45,946 nt of DNA from Bacteroidales bacterium UBA4284 (GTDB lineage: Bacteria; Bacteroidota; Bacteroidia; Bacteroidales; UBA932): the NCBI GenBank assembly GCA_002395925.1, contig DGVM01000171.1, positions 1 to 45,946 of the forward strand, in the 5' to 3' direction. Numbering within the stretch: position 1 is the first letter of the stretch; every line of letters starts with the position of its first letter. The position numbers were made by a program, and so were the translations under genes. Under the pieces are notes generated by a model that made no database searches, was not told the origin of the DNA, and saw nothing but the letters and a program-made list of their open reading frames with translations. Below, in pieces: positions 8,003 through 16,471 of the stretch.

Positions 8003-10321
8003 TTATTTAAGTTTGGGAAGGTCCTCCGAGAAGTCCCAGACGGAACTGTCCCAGCCGAGAGTGGTACTTGCAAGCTGCGAGAGGGTCTTGCCGGCTTCCA
8101 CCTTGCCGTGATAAGGGAATTGGGGATAACCGGGCTGTCCGCTGGCTGTTGACGTTGCCGTAGTTTCCGTTCCGGCCTGGGTGACAAGCGGATGAGCGGA
8201 ACTCACATTGGCATGAGCGTAATCTGCAGCGGGCACCCAGTACGCAGTAAGGAACATCGAAGGATTACGGTAGTTGTCTGTGAGCGTGCAAGTGGGGAAG
8301 GTAACACCCGCCACGGCTGCGCTGCTCCAGTTGCTGGAGCCATGCGAACTGGCGTTTATGGTTCCGTTCCAGGCGGCACAGTTGCTCATGCTCAGATCGG
8401 CTGAACCGATTACTCCTATCAGTCCGCCCATTGCGAACTTGCCGCTTACCTTGCTCGTGCTGTAGCAGTTGCTTATTTCCACAGAACCCTTCTCGTGAAG
8501 GCCAAGGAAACCGCCGCTGTATGCATCGCCGGCAACGTCGCCGGTACAGTAGCAGTCGCGTATGACCGCCTTGCCGCTGGTAAGCGTAACAAGTCCCACA
8601 AGGCCCCCGACATTGCGTTGTATGCCGGAAATGTTCCCGGTGGCGAAACTCTTTTCGATCGTGGCGGAGAGCATTTTGCCCACAAGGCCGCCGATATCGC
8701 GTCCGTTGGTGGTATGCTTGATGTTTACGGAAGACGAGCACTTGCTGATAAGCCCACCTTTATCAAGATATCCCACCAGGCCGCCGAGACCGATGTCTAC
8801 GTTGCTGGTGGTATTGGTAGACTTCACAGATCCACCTGCCGATATACAGTTTACTGCTTTGCCGTAAAGAACACCTGCAAGAGCGCCGATATTGATTGAT
8901 CCTTCGACTACAACACCGTCGGTGGAACAATTGTTGACTTCCAAATTCTGCTCAACCTGCCCAGCTAGACCACCTACCCGTTCTTTGGTTGAAATGACTG
9001 AGGTATTGTTGACATGGCAATCTGAAATTGCTGACGACAGTTTACTCACTATGCCGGCTAAGCCGCCCAAACCGTTTCTAGAACCTGTCACAGTGGAATT
9101 ATTGACTGTGATTCCACTACAAGTACCTGAAACACCAGCTGAACTAGATCCGATATAACCGGCAAGAACACCAGCACAATTCTCTCCAGCAGTAATAGTT
9201 GCACCTTCAAAAACAACGTCCTTGATAGACCCATTAAGGACACCGATAAAGCTGGGATACGAACCAGAGGAAACAGTAAGATTACTGATAGTTTTATTAT
9301 TGCCGTCAAAGTCAATTCCTTTATTGTAAGGCTCCGGAGCATTAAGCGCAACCCAACTTTCATCCTTCATATCGATATTGTCAATAAGCTTAAAATATCG
9401 GGTGGCATTATCAACCATAAGGCTATTCATTGCCAGCAGCTGATACTTATCCCCGATCAAATAAGCCTTTTCGTCATTTGAGCCATCGCATGAAGGGGCG
9501 CCGGCATGCTTGTCGGTTGCCGAGCAGTTGACCTTGATTTCGTTGAGCTTGCCGGGAGTGAGGGTTGCCGCTCCGAGGGTGATGAAGCGGGTGTAACGGT
9601 CATTGAAGCGGATAAGGAGAGTGGTGCCTGCGGAGATGCCCTGGCTGGTAGCCGGCAGAGGGGCATAGAGCCTCAGGATATCGTCATTTCCTTCATCGCC
9701 CGGAGAATCAAGGGCGATGCTGAGCGTATTGCCGCTATTGAAAATGTTCTCACTGGCAACGATAGAAATCGAACGGACATTCGCAGCGACGCCGGCAGGA
9801 AGCTTGGCGGTGATGCCAAGTACGCCGCAAACCTCGTCGAAAACCACGCTCGTCAGGTCTGTAAGGCCCTTTTTTGCAGCGATGTACTCCAGATGGCTGA
9901 CATCGTTGTCGGCGGCCTGCTGAATAGTATTATAATCTACAGTGCCGCTGCTCTTGATGGAAACATCATAGGAAGAAGCCCCGGCAGGCAGGGTTCCGGT
10001 GAATGTCGCTTCGGCTGTGCCGTCTCCGGACTGCAGGTCAAATTCGGCAGTGCTGGAAGGATTGGCATGGTCTGCGACAACCAGTTTGTCGCCTGATTCC
10101 CATGCAAGCTTGAGGATTGCCTTGCCGGAGCCATCGGCATCGGGAGTGAAAGCGACCTTCGTAATGGCCTCCGACAGCTTGGCTGAAATGGTAATCTGCT
10201 CACCGGCGGGATTCACGTCCACTGGGTTGTCGGGAGTGATTTCGCTTCCTGTCTTGTTGCAGGAGAGTGTCAGCATGGCACATGCAAGTGCTGCGAATGA
10301 AAATGTCAGAATCTTTTTCAT
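8003..10321 (-). CDS. Fimbrillin-like / GLUG-repeat surface lipoprotein (paralogue 4)
   Basis: A 772-residue lipoprotein with its lipobox Cys at residue 21 (LTLSC, followed by NKTG). An N-terminal fimbrillin-like domain runs to about residue 270. It diverges from those of its neighbours and contains two short LRLYAPLPATSQG-type strands. GLUG-type repeats follow to about residue 650, then the FPYHGK...SVWDFS C-terminal module. The middle of the gene (about 8870-9490) is visibly more AT-rich and uses different codons from the rest. The 3' end is almost identical to the next gene's. It appears to be a mosaic assembled by recombination. Likely surface-exposed; binding partner unknown. It follows tiny gene S2 by 15 bases. 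Confidence 0.85.
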   Translation of the reverse strand: MKKILTFSFAALACAMLTLSCNKTGSEITPDNPVDVNPAGEQITISAKLSEAITKVAFTPDADGSGKAILKLAWESGDKLVVADHANPSSTAEFDLQSGDGTAEATFTGTLPAGASSYDVSIKSSGTVDYNTIQQAADNDVSHLEYIAAKKGLTDLTSVVFDEVCGVLGITAKLPAGVAANVRSISIVASENIFNSGNTLSIALDSPGDEGNDDILRLYAPLPATSQGISAGTTLLIRFNDRYTRFITLGAATLTPGKLNEIKVNCSATDKHAGAPSCDGSNDEKAYLIGDKYQLLAMNSLMVDNATRYFKLIDNIDMKDESWVALNAPEPYNKGIDFDGNNKTISNLTVSSGSYPSFIGVLNGSIKDVVFEGATITAGENCAGVLAGYIGSSSAGVSGTCSGITVNNSTVTGSRNGLGGLAGIVSKLSSAISDCHVNNTSVISTKERVGGLAGQVEQNLEVNNCSTDGVVVEGSINIGALAGVLYGKAVNCISAGGSVKSTNTTSNVDIGLGGLVGYLDKGGLISKCSSSVNIKHTTNGRDIGGLVGKMLSATIEKSFATGNISGIQRNVGGLVGLVTLTSGKAVIRDCYCTGDVAGDAYSGGFLGLHEKGSVEISNCYSTSKVSGKFAMGGLIGVIGSADLSMSNCAAWNGTINASSHGSSNWSSAAVAGVTFPTCTLTDNYRNPSMFLTAYWVPAADYAHANVSSAHPLVTQAGTETTATSTASGQPGYPQFPYHGKVEAGKTLSQLASTTLGWDSSVWDFSEDLPKLK
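8031..8479. repeat. Near-identical tract, copy B
   Basis: Partner of 5570-6018, in direct orientation and 2461 bases away, in the equivalent 3' part of the upstream GLUG gene. Confidence 0.9.
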
Positions 10322-10336
10322 AATACTGTCCTCCTG

Positions 10337-10492
10337 CTAAAAATCCTCATCCGTGTAGATGGAATTGTTCTGCATGTCCTGCAATGCAGCACCTCGTACG
10401 CTGTCGGCGATGCAGCGCATCGGACTGACAACCATCGTACGGGTCTGCGGAGACTCGTACGGCTCATTGATAAATGATTGTTTGTTTCTCAT
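10337..10492 (-). CDS. Tiny peptide gene upstream of a GLUG lipoprotein (S2)
   Basis: A 51-codon ORF beginning MRNKQSFINEPYES and ending NNSIYTDEDF. It exactly fills the gap between the SGNH-bearing lipoprotein gene (12 bases after its stop) and the next lipoprotein gene (15 bases before its start). There is no signal peptide, and the last residues are acidic with a terminal aromatic. Similarity to S1 and S3 is weak in sequence, but position, size and acidic tail match. The MRCIADSVRG core loosely recalls TLCDSAVGG in S4. It is either a divergent member of the same family or an unrelated short ORF. Confidence 0.6.
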   Translation of the reverse strand: MRNKQSFINEPYESPQTRTMVVSPMRCIADSVRGAALQDMQNNSIYTDEDF

Positions 10493-10504
10493 AATGAGTA
10501 TTGT

Positions 10505-13384
10505 TTAATTGATTAGATTATCTATTATCGGCTCTATGACCGCTTCCATGGCAAGGTATCCCTCGCGGTTGGGATGCAGGTCGTCGGTGCCGTTCTTCAT
10601 GTATTCGGCCCGCAGGCCGTCGTTTTCGTCGGCCAGTACCGGATAGTAGTTGCAGTAGGGGAATCCCTTCCCGGCGGCATAAGCCTTTATTGCCTCGTTG
10701 AGCGGCAGGATTGCAAGCGTCTTGGGTCCGCCCACGCTGGAGTAGGTACGGTTACATGGAGTGACGGAGCACAGGACCACCTTGATGCCTGCGGCCTGCG
10801 CCCGTTCGGCCATGGCCTTGAGGTTGGCCATGATGCCGTCCTGGGTGACACCCTGGGCGATGTCGTTGGTGCCGCCCATGATTACTACAATCCGGGGACG
10901 CAGGGCTATGATGTCGTAGTCGTAACGGGCCAGCATCTCGGTCGTGTTCTCTCCGCTGATTCCCTTGTTGACATATCCGTTGGATGCGAAGTATTCCGGA
11001 TGGAAGCCCGAACGGCTCCATTGCCAGGTAATGCTGTCCCCGATGAAGGCTACGCTGACCCCGGAAGACGCTCCTGCCTTCAGAGCCGGAAGCGCTCCGG
11101 AGAGATCCCAGATGCCGCCGTTCCACGCCAGGGCCGAGGCCTGTGAGGAGACGGTGCCGGCGGTGCCGCAGTAATTGTCTGTAAGAGTGGCTTCTACGGT
11201 ATTGGAAGCGCAGAAAGGAAGGCTCGCGTTCCAGGCTATGCAGTTGAAGATGTTGGCAGGATATCCGCTACCTTCCACGGCGCAGGTGCCCACAAAGGCT
11301 CCGGCCTGCGCTCCGCTGGCAGAGAAGTTACCTGCAGTATAGCAGCTGTAGAAGGTTGCAGTATATGCTATGCCCACAAAACCGCCCGCCGGCGAGTTGG
11401 CTCCGGCGTTCGCATCCATGGTGGTAAAGCAGTTGATGCAGTTGCCGTTCTGTACGAAACCGGTGAAAGCTCCGGAGTTCGTGCCTCCGAAGGTGATGCT
11501 GCCTCCCGATACGCCGCACCGGTCGATATCGTTGTACTGTACGCCCACGAATCCACCCGAAAGGGCTCCGGCTGTGATTGTGCAGTTGATTACTGAGCAA
11601 TTCTCCACGAGGTCGGCGTTCTTGCCGCTGGAGAGATTGCCCAGCTGACCGATGAAACCGCCGATTCTCTGCGCCTGGGGCATTGCCAGAACCGCCTCCC
11701 GGACGCTGCAGCGCCTCAGATTGACACCGCTTGCCACCATGCCTGCGAAGCCGCCGCTCTGGGCGCTCTTGCCGCTGAAACTGTCGGTAAGGGTGCCGCC
11801 AAGATAGCTGCAGTCCTCGAAGGTGGCTTTCTCGGCATAAGCCGCGAAGCCTGCCACTTGCTTGACGCCGGAAACGTCTCCCCGGGCGGTGCACTGGCGG
11901 AATGAAGCGTTTGCAGTAACGAAACCTGTGAAGCCTCCGGCATAATTGACTCCGGACGTTACGCTTGCCTGTGCGGTGCAATTATCAAAAAGCGCCCCGC
12001 CTCCGGCATAACCGGCGAATCCTCCGGCACAGCGGTTGGCCGTAGCCGAGTTCTGAACGACGGTAACATCGGTTACATGGCAGTCGCTCAGCGTACCCTC
12101 GCACGCAACCTGACCTGCAAAGCCGCCCACGTAATGGGTGCCCTTTACGGATGAATTGCGTACGGTGACGCCGCTGCAGCTTCCGGTTATTCCGGTGGTA
12201 CCGACAAAGCCGGCTACTACGCCGGCCTTGGCGTTGCCGGCATCAATGGCTGCACCGTCGAATGTGAGGTCGGAGATGCTGCCGTTGAGCACGCCCGCAA
12301 AGCTGGGATAGCCGTAATCGCTGCTTGAAACGACGCTCAGAGAGCTTATGACATGGCCGTCGCCATCGTAATGTATCGCTTCTTTATATGGACTCTTCCA
12401 GTTGAGGGGTGTCCAGGATACGCCCGATGCGTCAATGTCTGCAATCTGCTTGAAGCAGTAGGACACTTCGCTCCCGGCTGCATCACGATAGAGGTCGGAC
12501 ATATTCTGAAGATGCCTGGCGTTGGCGATGAGCCAGGGATCCTCCGGGGTTCCGGAGCCTCCGGCGAAGGGATATTCCTCAATGCCCTTTGAAATGGAGA
12601 AATTGCTCACGTGCCCGGCAAGCAGGGTGGCGCCGGTTTCGAGTTTCAGGGTGGTTCCGTAAACGGAAAGGTCGGTTCCGGTCACCCGGATATCGATTTC
12701 TGAATTCGCAGGCAAGGCTATATCGTCCCATGCGGTCATAATATAGGCCGTGAGAACCTGTGAATCCTGGGAAACGTCCACGCCGGAAAGGGCCAGAGAA
12801 TACTCATGGCCGGGAAAACTGACGGATACTTTGTCCAGGGCCCCGGCGTTCCCGGGCAGGGTAAGAACGAGCCTCAGTGCTCCGGAACGCTTGAAAGTAC
12901 CGCCATGGGCAGCCGCCCAGGCGTCTGAAAAGACTATGTCGGTATAATCGTCCACCCCGCTCAGAAGGGCTGCATAGCGCAGGTGCGCCGTGCTGCCGTT
13001 GCCCGTCTGTGTTTGGAGTCCGAAATCGGACGCCTCCGCTTCCGTGACCGAGGTGAAGGTCCCGGGGTACATTACGTCGAAGCTGCCGCCTCCGGAAAGC
13101 GCTGTGCCGGTAAAGTCGGCCTCGTGGTCTGAGAATCCCTCCTTGATGTCGAAGCGTTCAGACCGGGTTCCGCTCATTACCCGCAGGCAGTCTCCGGACT
13201 CCCAGGCGAGGTGGAGGCCGCTCCCGTCAGGGCTGAGGACTACCTTAGAAGAGGGGACGCCGGCGTGTATGGTAGTCGTTTCGCCAGTACCAAGGCCGGC
13301 CTCCCGCTCAGGCTGCTCCAGATAGCAAGCCGGGAGCAGGATAACCGCCATGGCACTGAGAAAGATGGATAAAATACGCCTCAT
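10505..13384 (-). CDS. Fimbrillin-like / GLUG lipoprotein with C-terminal SGNH hydrolase
   Basis: A 959-residue lipoprotein (lipobox Cys20, LLPAC). An N-terminal fimbrillin-like domain (to ~275) is followed by an unusually long GLUG-type repeat region (~290-745) and a shortened form of the WDLSGALPALK module. An SGNH/GDSL hydrolase occupies the last ~180 residues. The SGNH blocks are plain: block I FIGDSITWQW (catalytic Ser), block II glycine near GISGENT, block III GGTND, and block V DLHP (catalytic Asp and His). SGNH enzymes usually remove acyl groups from sugars or lipids, so de-acetylation of the glycan bound by the GLUG region is a reasonable guess. It follows S1 by six bases within the operon. 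Confidence 0.87.
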   Translation of the reverse strand: MRRILSIFLSAMAVILLPACYLEQPEREAGLGTGETTTIHAGVPSSKVVLSPDGSGLHLAWESGDCLRVMSGTRSERFDIKEGFSDHEADFTGTALSGGGSFDVMYPGTFTSVTEAEASDFGLQTQTGNGSTAHLRYAALLSGVDDYTDIVFSDAWAAAHGGTFKRSGALRLVLTLPGNAGALDKVSVSFPGHEYSLALSGVDVSQDSQVLTAYIMTAWDDIALPANSEIDIRVTGTDLSVYGTTLKLETGATLLAGHVSNFSISKGIEEYPFAGGSGTPEDPWLIANARHLQNMSDLYRDAAGSEVSYCFKQIADIDASGVSWTPLNWKSPYKEAIHYDGDGHVISSLSVVSSSDYGYPSFAGVLNGSISDLTFDGAAIDAGNAKAGVVAGFVGTTGITGSCSGVTVRNSSVKGTHYVGGFAGQVACEGTLSDCHVTDVTVVQNSATANRCAGGFAGYAGGGALFDNCTAQASVTSGVNYAGGFTGFVTANASFRQCTARGDVSGVKQVAGFAAYAEKATFEDCSYLGGTLTDSFSGKSAQSGGFAGMVASGVNLRRCSVREAVLAMPQAQRIGGFIGQLGNLSSGKNADLVENCSVINCTITAGALSGGFVGVQYNDIDRCGVSGGSITFGGTNSGAFTGFVQNGNCINCFTTMDANAGANSPAGGFVGIAYTATFYSCYTAGNFSASGAQAGAFVGTCAVEGSGYPANIFNCIAWNASLPFCASNTVEATLTDNYCGTAGTVSSQASALAWNGGIWDLSGALPALKAGASSGVSVAFIGDSITWQWSRSGFHPEYFASNGYVNKGISGENTTEMLARYDYDIIALRPRIVVIMGGTNDIAQGVTQDGIMANLKAMAERAQAAGIKVVLCSVTPCNRTYSSVGGPKTLAILPLNEAIKAYAAGKGFPYCNYYPVLADENDGLRAEYMKNGTDDLHPNREGYLAMEAVIEPIIDNLIN

Positions 13385-13390
13385 AACTTA

Positions 13391-13513
13391 TTAGTCATCT
13401 ATGACAAAATCTCCGGGCATGTCTTCCAAAGTGCCGTCATAGGAATCTGCGACAAGGCCCTGAAGTTCAAAACGGACCTCCTCTGATACTGGTATGTGAT
13501 ACGTTCTTTTCAT
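13391..13513 (-). CDS. Tiny conserved peptide gene upstream of a GLUG lipoprotein (S1)
   Basis: A 40-codon ORF starting MKRTYHIPVSEEVRF and ending TLEDMPGDFVIDD. It sits snugly between two lipoprotein genes: six bases after the upstream stop and six before the next ATG. Homology to S3 is visible by eye: a basic start, [HI]IP-[VI]-[ST]-EE, a hydrophobic LxxL-type middle, and an [LE]-[DE]-DMPGD tail. It has no signal peptide or cysteine. Conservation of frame, length and location argues that it is a real gene rather than chance. Function unknown. Confidence 0.73.
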   Translation of the reverse strand: MKRTYHIPVSEEVRFELQGLVADSYDGTLEDMPGDFVIDD

Positions 13514-13519
13514 GGCTGT

Positions 13520-16453
13520 TTATCTTTCTACTATGCAGATATGGGTGGATACTGAGCGCTCTCCGGCATGGTCGTGGGTGGAGTTGTCGCAAGGATAGTT
13601 GACTACGTGGGTTGAGGAATCGCCCTGGCCGCGCACGCACATGGTGGTGGAGCCGCCGCCGTCGAGGTTGATGGCCCAGCGGGGATTGAAGTTGGCTACG
13701 AGGAAGCGGGTCAGCGACTTGGCGCTCATGCCCACGCTGTAACCGGAGTGGCGTCCGTCCACGCTGCAGAGAATGAGGTGGTTGCCTGCGGTGATGGAAA
13801 CCGACTGGCGGGGATGGGTCATCCACTGGTGATAGTTGGGATTCTCTGTGCACTGATTGCCGAGCGCCTTTATCTGGGCGTCGGTGAGAGAGGGATCAAC
13901 GAAGGTTTCGCCGACCGGGTTATATTCGTACACGAGCATGGGGGCGCTGGAAACGATATTGGGCCACTCTCCGGTATGATAGGTGTAGAACATCCGCTGC
14001 TGCGAGACCGACAGGCCGTAACCGTCGAAACGTATCTTTGCCACGTTGCCGGCCGGGTCGTAATAGAAGGCTCCCTCGCTCTTCCAGTTGGGGACCGAAT
14101 TGCCGTTTTCAGTAGTGATTACGTTGTTGGGCATGTAAGAATAGCCTATGCCGTCGGCCTTGAACACGATGCTGCCGAGCTCGTAACCGCCGTTGATGGA
14201 AACTATGGCGTTGTTCTCTGCGAAGATTGCGGAGTTGATGGAGCTCTTGCGTACGAATTTCAGCTTGTACTTGGGATTGTTGAGGTCGAGGTCGATTGCA
14301 AACACTTGCTGCTTGACCCCGGTGATGGGCTCGTTGCCACTGAAGGTGTAATATGTGATGCCGTCGGCTATCTGGGTCACCGTCCAGCCGTTGCCTGCAG
14401 AAGGACGCACTTCGCCTGCTCCCGGTTTGGGGTTGGTGCCTACGGGCGCGTTGCTGTCTCCGCTGGCGACGGTGTGGTCTTCGAAGATGGCTTTTCCGGT
14501 GAGCACCGGGACGGAACCGCTCATGTCCCAGATTTCGCTGTCCCAGCCAAGGCTCCTTGCCACCTGGCTCAGGGTGCTGCCGGCGGGAGCTGCCTTGCCG
14601 TGGTAGGGGAAGTTGTAGTTGGCTCCGGATACTGTATTGATTGACAGGGGATTGTCGGGCGTGGAATTCGCCTGGTCGTAGAGTCCGAACAGGTCGGAGT
14701 ATTCCTGGAAATCGAGGTCGGCCCTGCGCATGCAGTCGGTAAGGTAGTTGTGGGTGGAAGTGTAGGCAACGATGGCGCCGCCGCTGTAGTGGCTCTTGTC
14801 TCCGGAACTTACGTTCCTGGCCGAGATCTTTTCGTTCCAGGCAATGCATTTCTCGAAGACGTTGTCGGGGTATGTGGTGCCGGGAGATACGCTGGATGCC
14901 TTGTCGAGGTTGCAGTGCCCGCCGATGCCGCCCATGCAGAAGCTGGCGAGGATGCTGCACAGGGAGTAGCAGTTCACGATTGCGGTCTCAGACTTGATGG
15001 GACCGCCGCAGATGCCTCCGACTCTCTGGCTGGCCTCCAGGGAACCGGAAGTCCAGCAGTTGCGTACAAACGAGCGGCCGGTGTCGTAACCGAATATGCC
15101 GCCAACGTAGTTGTTCCTGGCATAAATCCGGACGTCGGCGGAGCAGGATTCGATGTCTATGCTGTTCACGCGGCCGAACATTCCGCCCACGCCGTTGACG
15201 TTCTGGGCGTTGACGCTGCCCTGTACGTGTACGTTGTAAACTACCGTGGGACGGGCTTCATATCCGCCGTAACCGGCGATTATGCCGACGGGGTGTCCGT
15301 TCTGGTCGTTGCTCTTGATGACCTCGGCGTTGGTGAAGCTTACGTCGTGCATCGAGCCGTAGAGCACTGTAAAGAAGCCCGGGCAGCGGTCGGTGGCGTC
15401 GCAGTAGAAGTTGTCGATGGTGTGGCCGCCTCCGTCAAAATCGACTTCGCAGCCGTAGGGGTTCACGGCGTTGAGGGGCACCCAGGAAGCATCGACGGAA
15501 GACATGTCCACGTCGTCTATCATCTTGAACCAGGTCTTCTTGCCCTGCTCCAGCACTCCGTCGGCGTTCATGTTGAACACGTGCTTGGCGCCGGAAATCA
15601 GGTAAGGATCAGCTTCGGTACCGGAGCCGCCGGCAAAGAGGGTCTCTGAGAATCCCTTGGTGAGCCGGACGATGCTCTGGTGGCCTGCCTTGAGGGCGGT
15701 GGCGTTCTGGATCGTTATGTTGCGTGTCCAGGTACCGCCGTCCTGTGCGGTTACTGTAACGGCCACATTGCTGCCGGAAGGCATGTCTATGTCTGCCCAG
15801 GGGGTGACGGCGTATGCCGTGAGCACGCGGTCGGAACCGAGCCTGATATTCTTGAGAGCCACGGCTACGGTCTGACCGAGTCCGGAAAGCACGACCTTGC
15901 GGGGAGAGGTTATCTGCGCGGGCAGGGTAAGCACGAACTTCACTACTCCGTTCTGCTTGTAGCTACCGCCATGCGCGGCAGCCCATTCGGAGGTGAAGGA
16001 AATGTCTTCTTTGGTATTGACATCTTGAAGGACAGCAAGATAGCGCAGGTGGTCCTTGTTACCGTTGCCGTTCTGGACCTGACCCGCGAAGTCGAACGCC
16101 TCGGCACCGGCCACGCTGGAATACGTGCCGGGGTAGAGTATGGTGTAGGTTGAGCCCGAGACGGCGGCGCCGCGGAAGCGGGCTGTCTGCTCGTCGAAAT
16201 CTTCGAGGATGTCGTACTTTTCAGACTGGTTGCCGGAGATGACGCGGATGCAGTCACCGTCTTCCCAGAAAAGGTGCAGGCCGTCGCCGTCCATTGAGTC
16301 GTCAAAACCGACCTTCGTCATAGGCTCCTGAGATACGGTGGCCTGGATGGTTTCCTTGGGCCCGATGGAGCCTTCGCCCGTCTCCTGGACGCAGGATGCC
16401 AGAACTGCGACGCAGCCGAGCAACAAAAGTGTCTTGAATAGCGGTTGTTTCAT
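13520..16453 (-). CDS. Fimbrillin-like / GLUG lipoprotein with C-terminal phosphodiester glycosidase
   Basis: A 977-residue lipoprotein (lipobox Cys21, VLASC). The order is a fimbrillin-like domain (to ~270), GLUG-type repeats (~290-600), the FPYHGK...LSQVARSLGWDSEIWDMSG module (~625-660), and a phosphodiester glycosidase (NAGPA-type) domain over the last ~290 residues. Hallmarks of the last are SINGGYELG, HPRQSVSITAGNH, SVDGRHSG and LDGGGSTTM. This family cleaves a sugar from a sugar-phosphodiester. The catalytic domain matches the C-terminal half of the phosphatase fusion at 3275-5461, so the two probably act on the same kind of substrate, this one tethered to the surface. It lies 18 bases after the previous operon gene. 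Confidence 0.87.
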   Translation of the reverse strand: MKQPLFKTLLLLGCVAVLASCVQETGEGSIGPKETIQATVSQEPMTKVGFDDSMDGDGLHLFWEDGDCIRVISGNQSEKYDILEDFDEQTARFRGAAVSGSTYTILYPGTYSSVAGAEAFDFAGQVQNGNGNKDHLRYLAVLQDVNTKEDISFTSEWAAAHGGSYKQNGVVKFVLTLPAQITSPRKVVLSGLGQTVAVALKNIRLGSDRVLTAYAVTPWADIDMPSGSNVAVTVTAQDGGTWTRNITIQNATALKAGHQSIVRLTKGFSETLFAGGSGTEADPYLISGAKHVFNMNADGVLEQGKKTWFKMIDDVDMSSVDASWVPLNAVNPYGCEVDFDGGGHTIDNFYCDATDRCPGFFTVLYGSMHDVSFTNAEVIKSNDQNGHPVGIIAGYGGYEARPTVVYNVHVQGSVNAQNVNGVGGMFGRVNSIDIESCSADVRIYARNNYVGGIFGYDTGRSFVRNCWTSGSLEASQRVGGICGGPIKSETAIVNCYSLCSILASFCMGGIGGHCNLDKASSVSPGTTYPDNVFEKCIAWNEKISARNVSSGDKSHYSGGAIVAYTSTHNYLTDCMRRADLDFQEYSDLFGLYDQANSTPDNPLSINTVSGANYNFPYHGKAAPAGSTLSQVARSLGWDSEIWDMSGSVPVLTGKAIFEDHTVASGDSNAPVGTNPKPGAGEVRPSAGNGWTVTQIADGITYYTFSGNEPITGVKQQVFAIDLDLNNPKYKLKFVRKSSINSAIFAENNAIVSINGGYELGSIVFKADGIGYSYMPNNVITTENGNSVPNWKSEGAFYYDPAGNVAKIRFDGYGLSVSQQRMFYTYHTGEWPNIVSSAPMLVYEYNPVGETFVDPSLTDAQIKALGNQCTENPNYHQWMTHPRQSVSITAGNHLILCSVDGRHSGYSVGMSAKSLTRFLVANFNPRWAINLDGGGSTTMCVRGQGDSSTHVVNYPCDNSTHDHAGERSVSTHICIVER

Positions 16454-16471
16454 ATCTTCTACAATATTAGA

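Noticed and set aside
5558..13000. Repeated short motifs that could suggest a CRISPR or satellite array
   Set aside because: The repeats are protein-level GLUG motifs in frame, with variable spacing and diverged DNA; there are no identical repeats with unique spacers.
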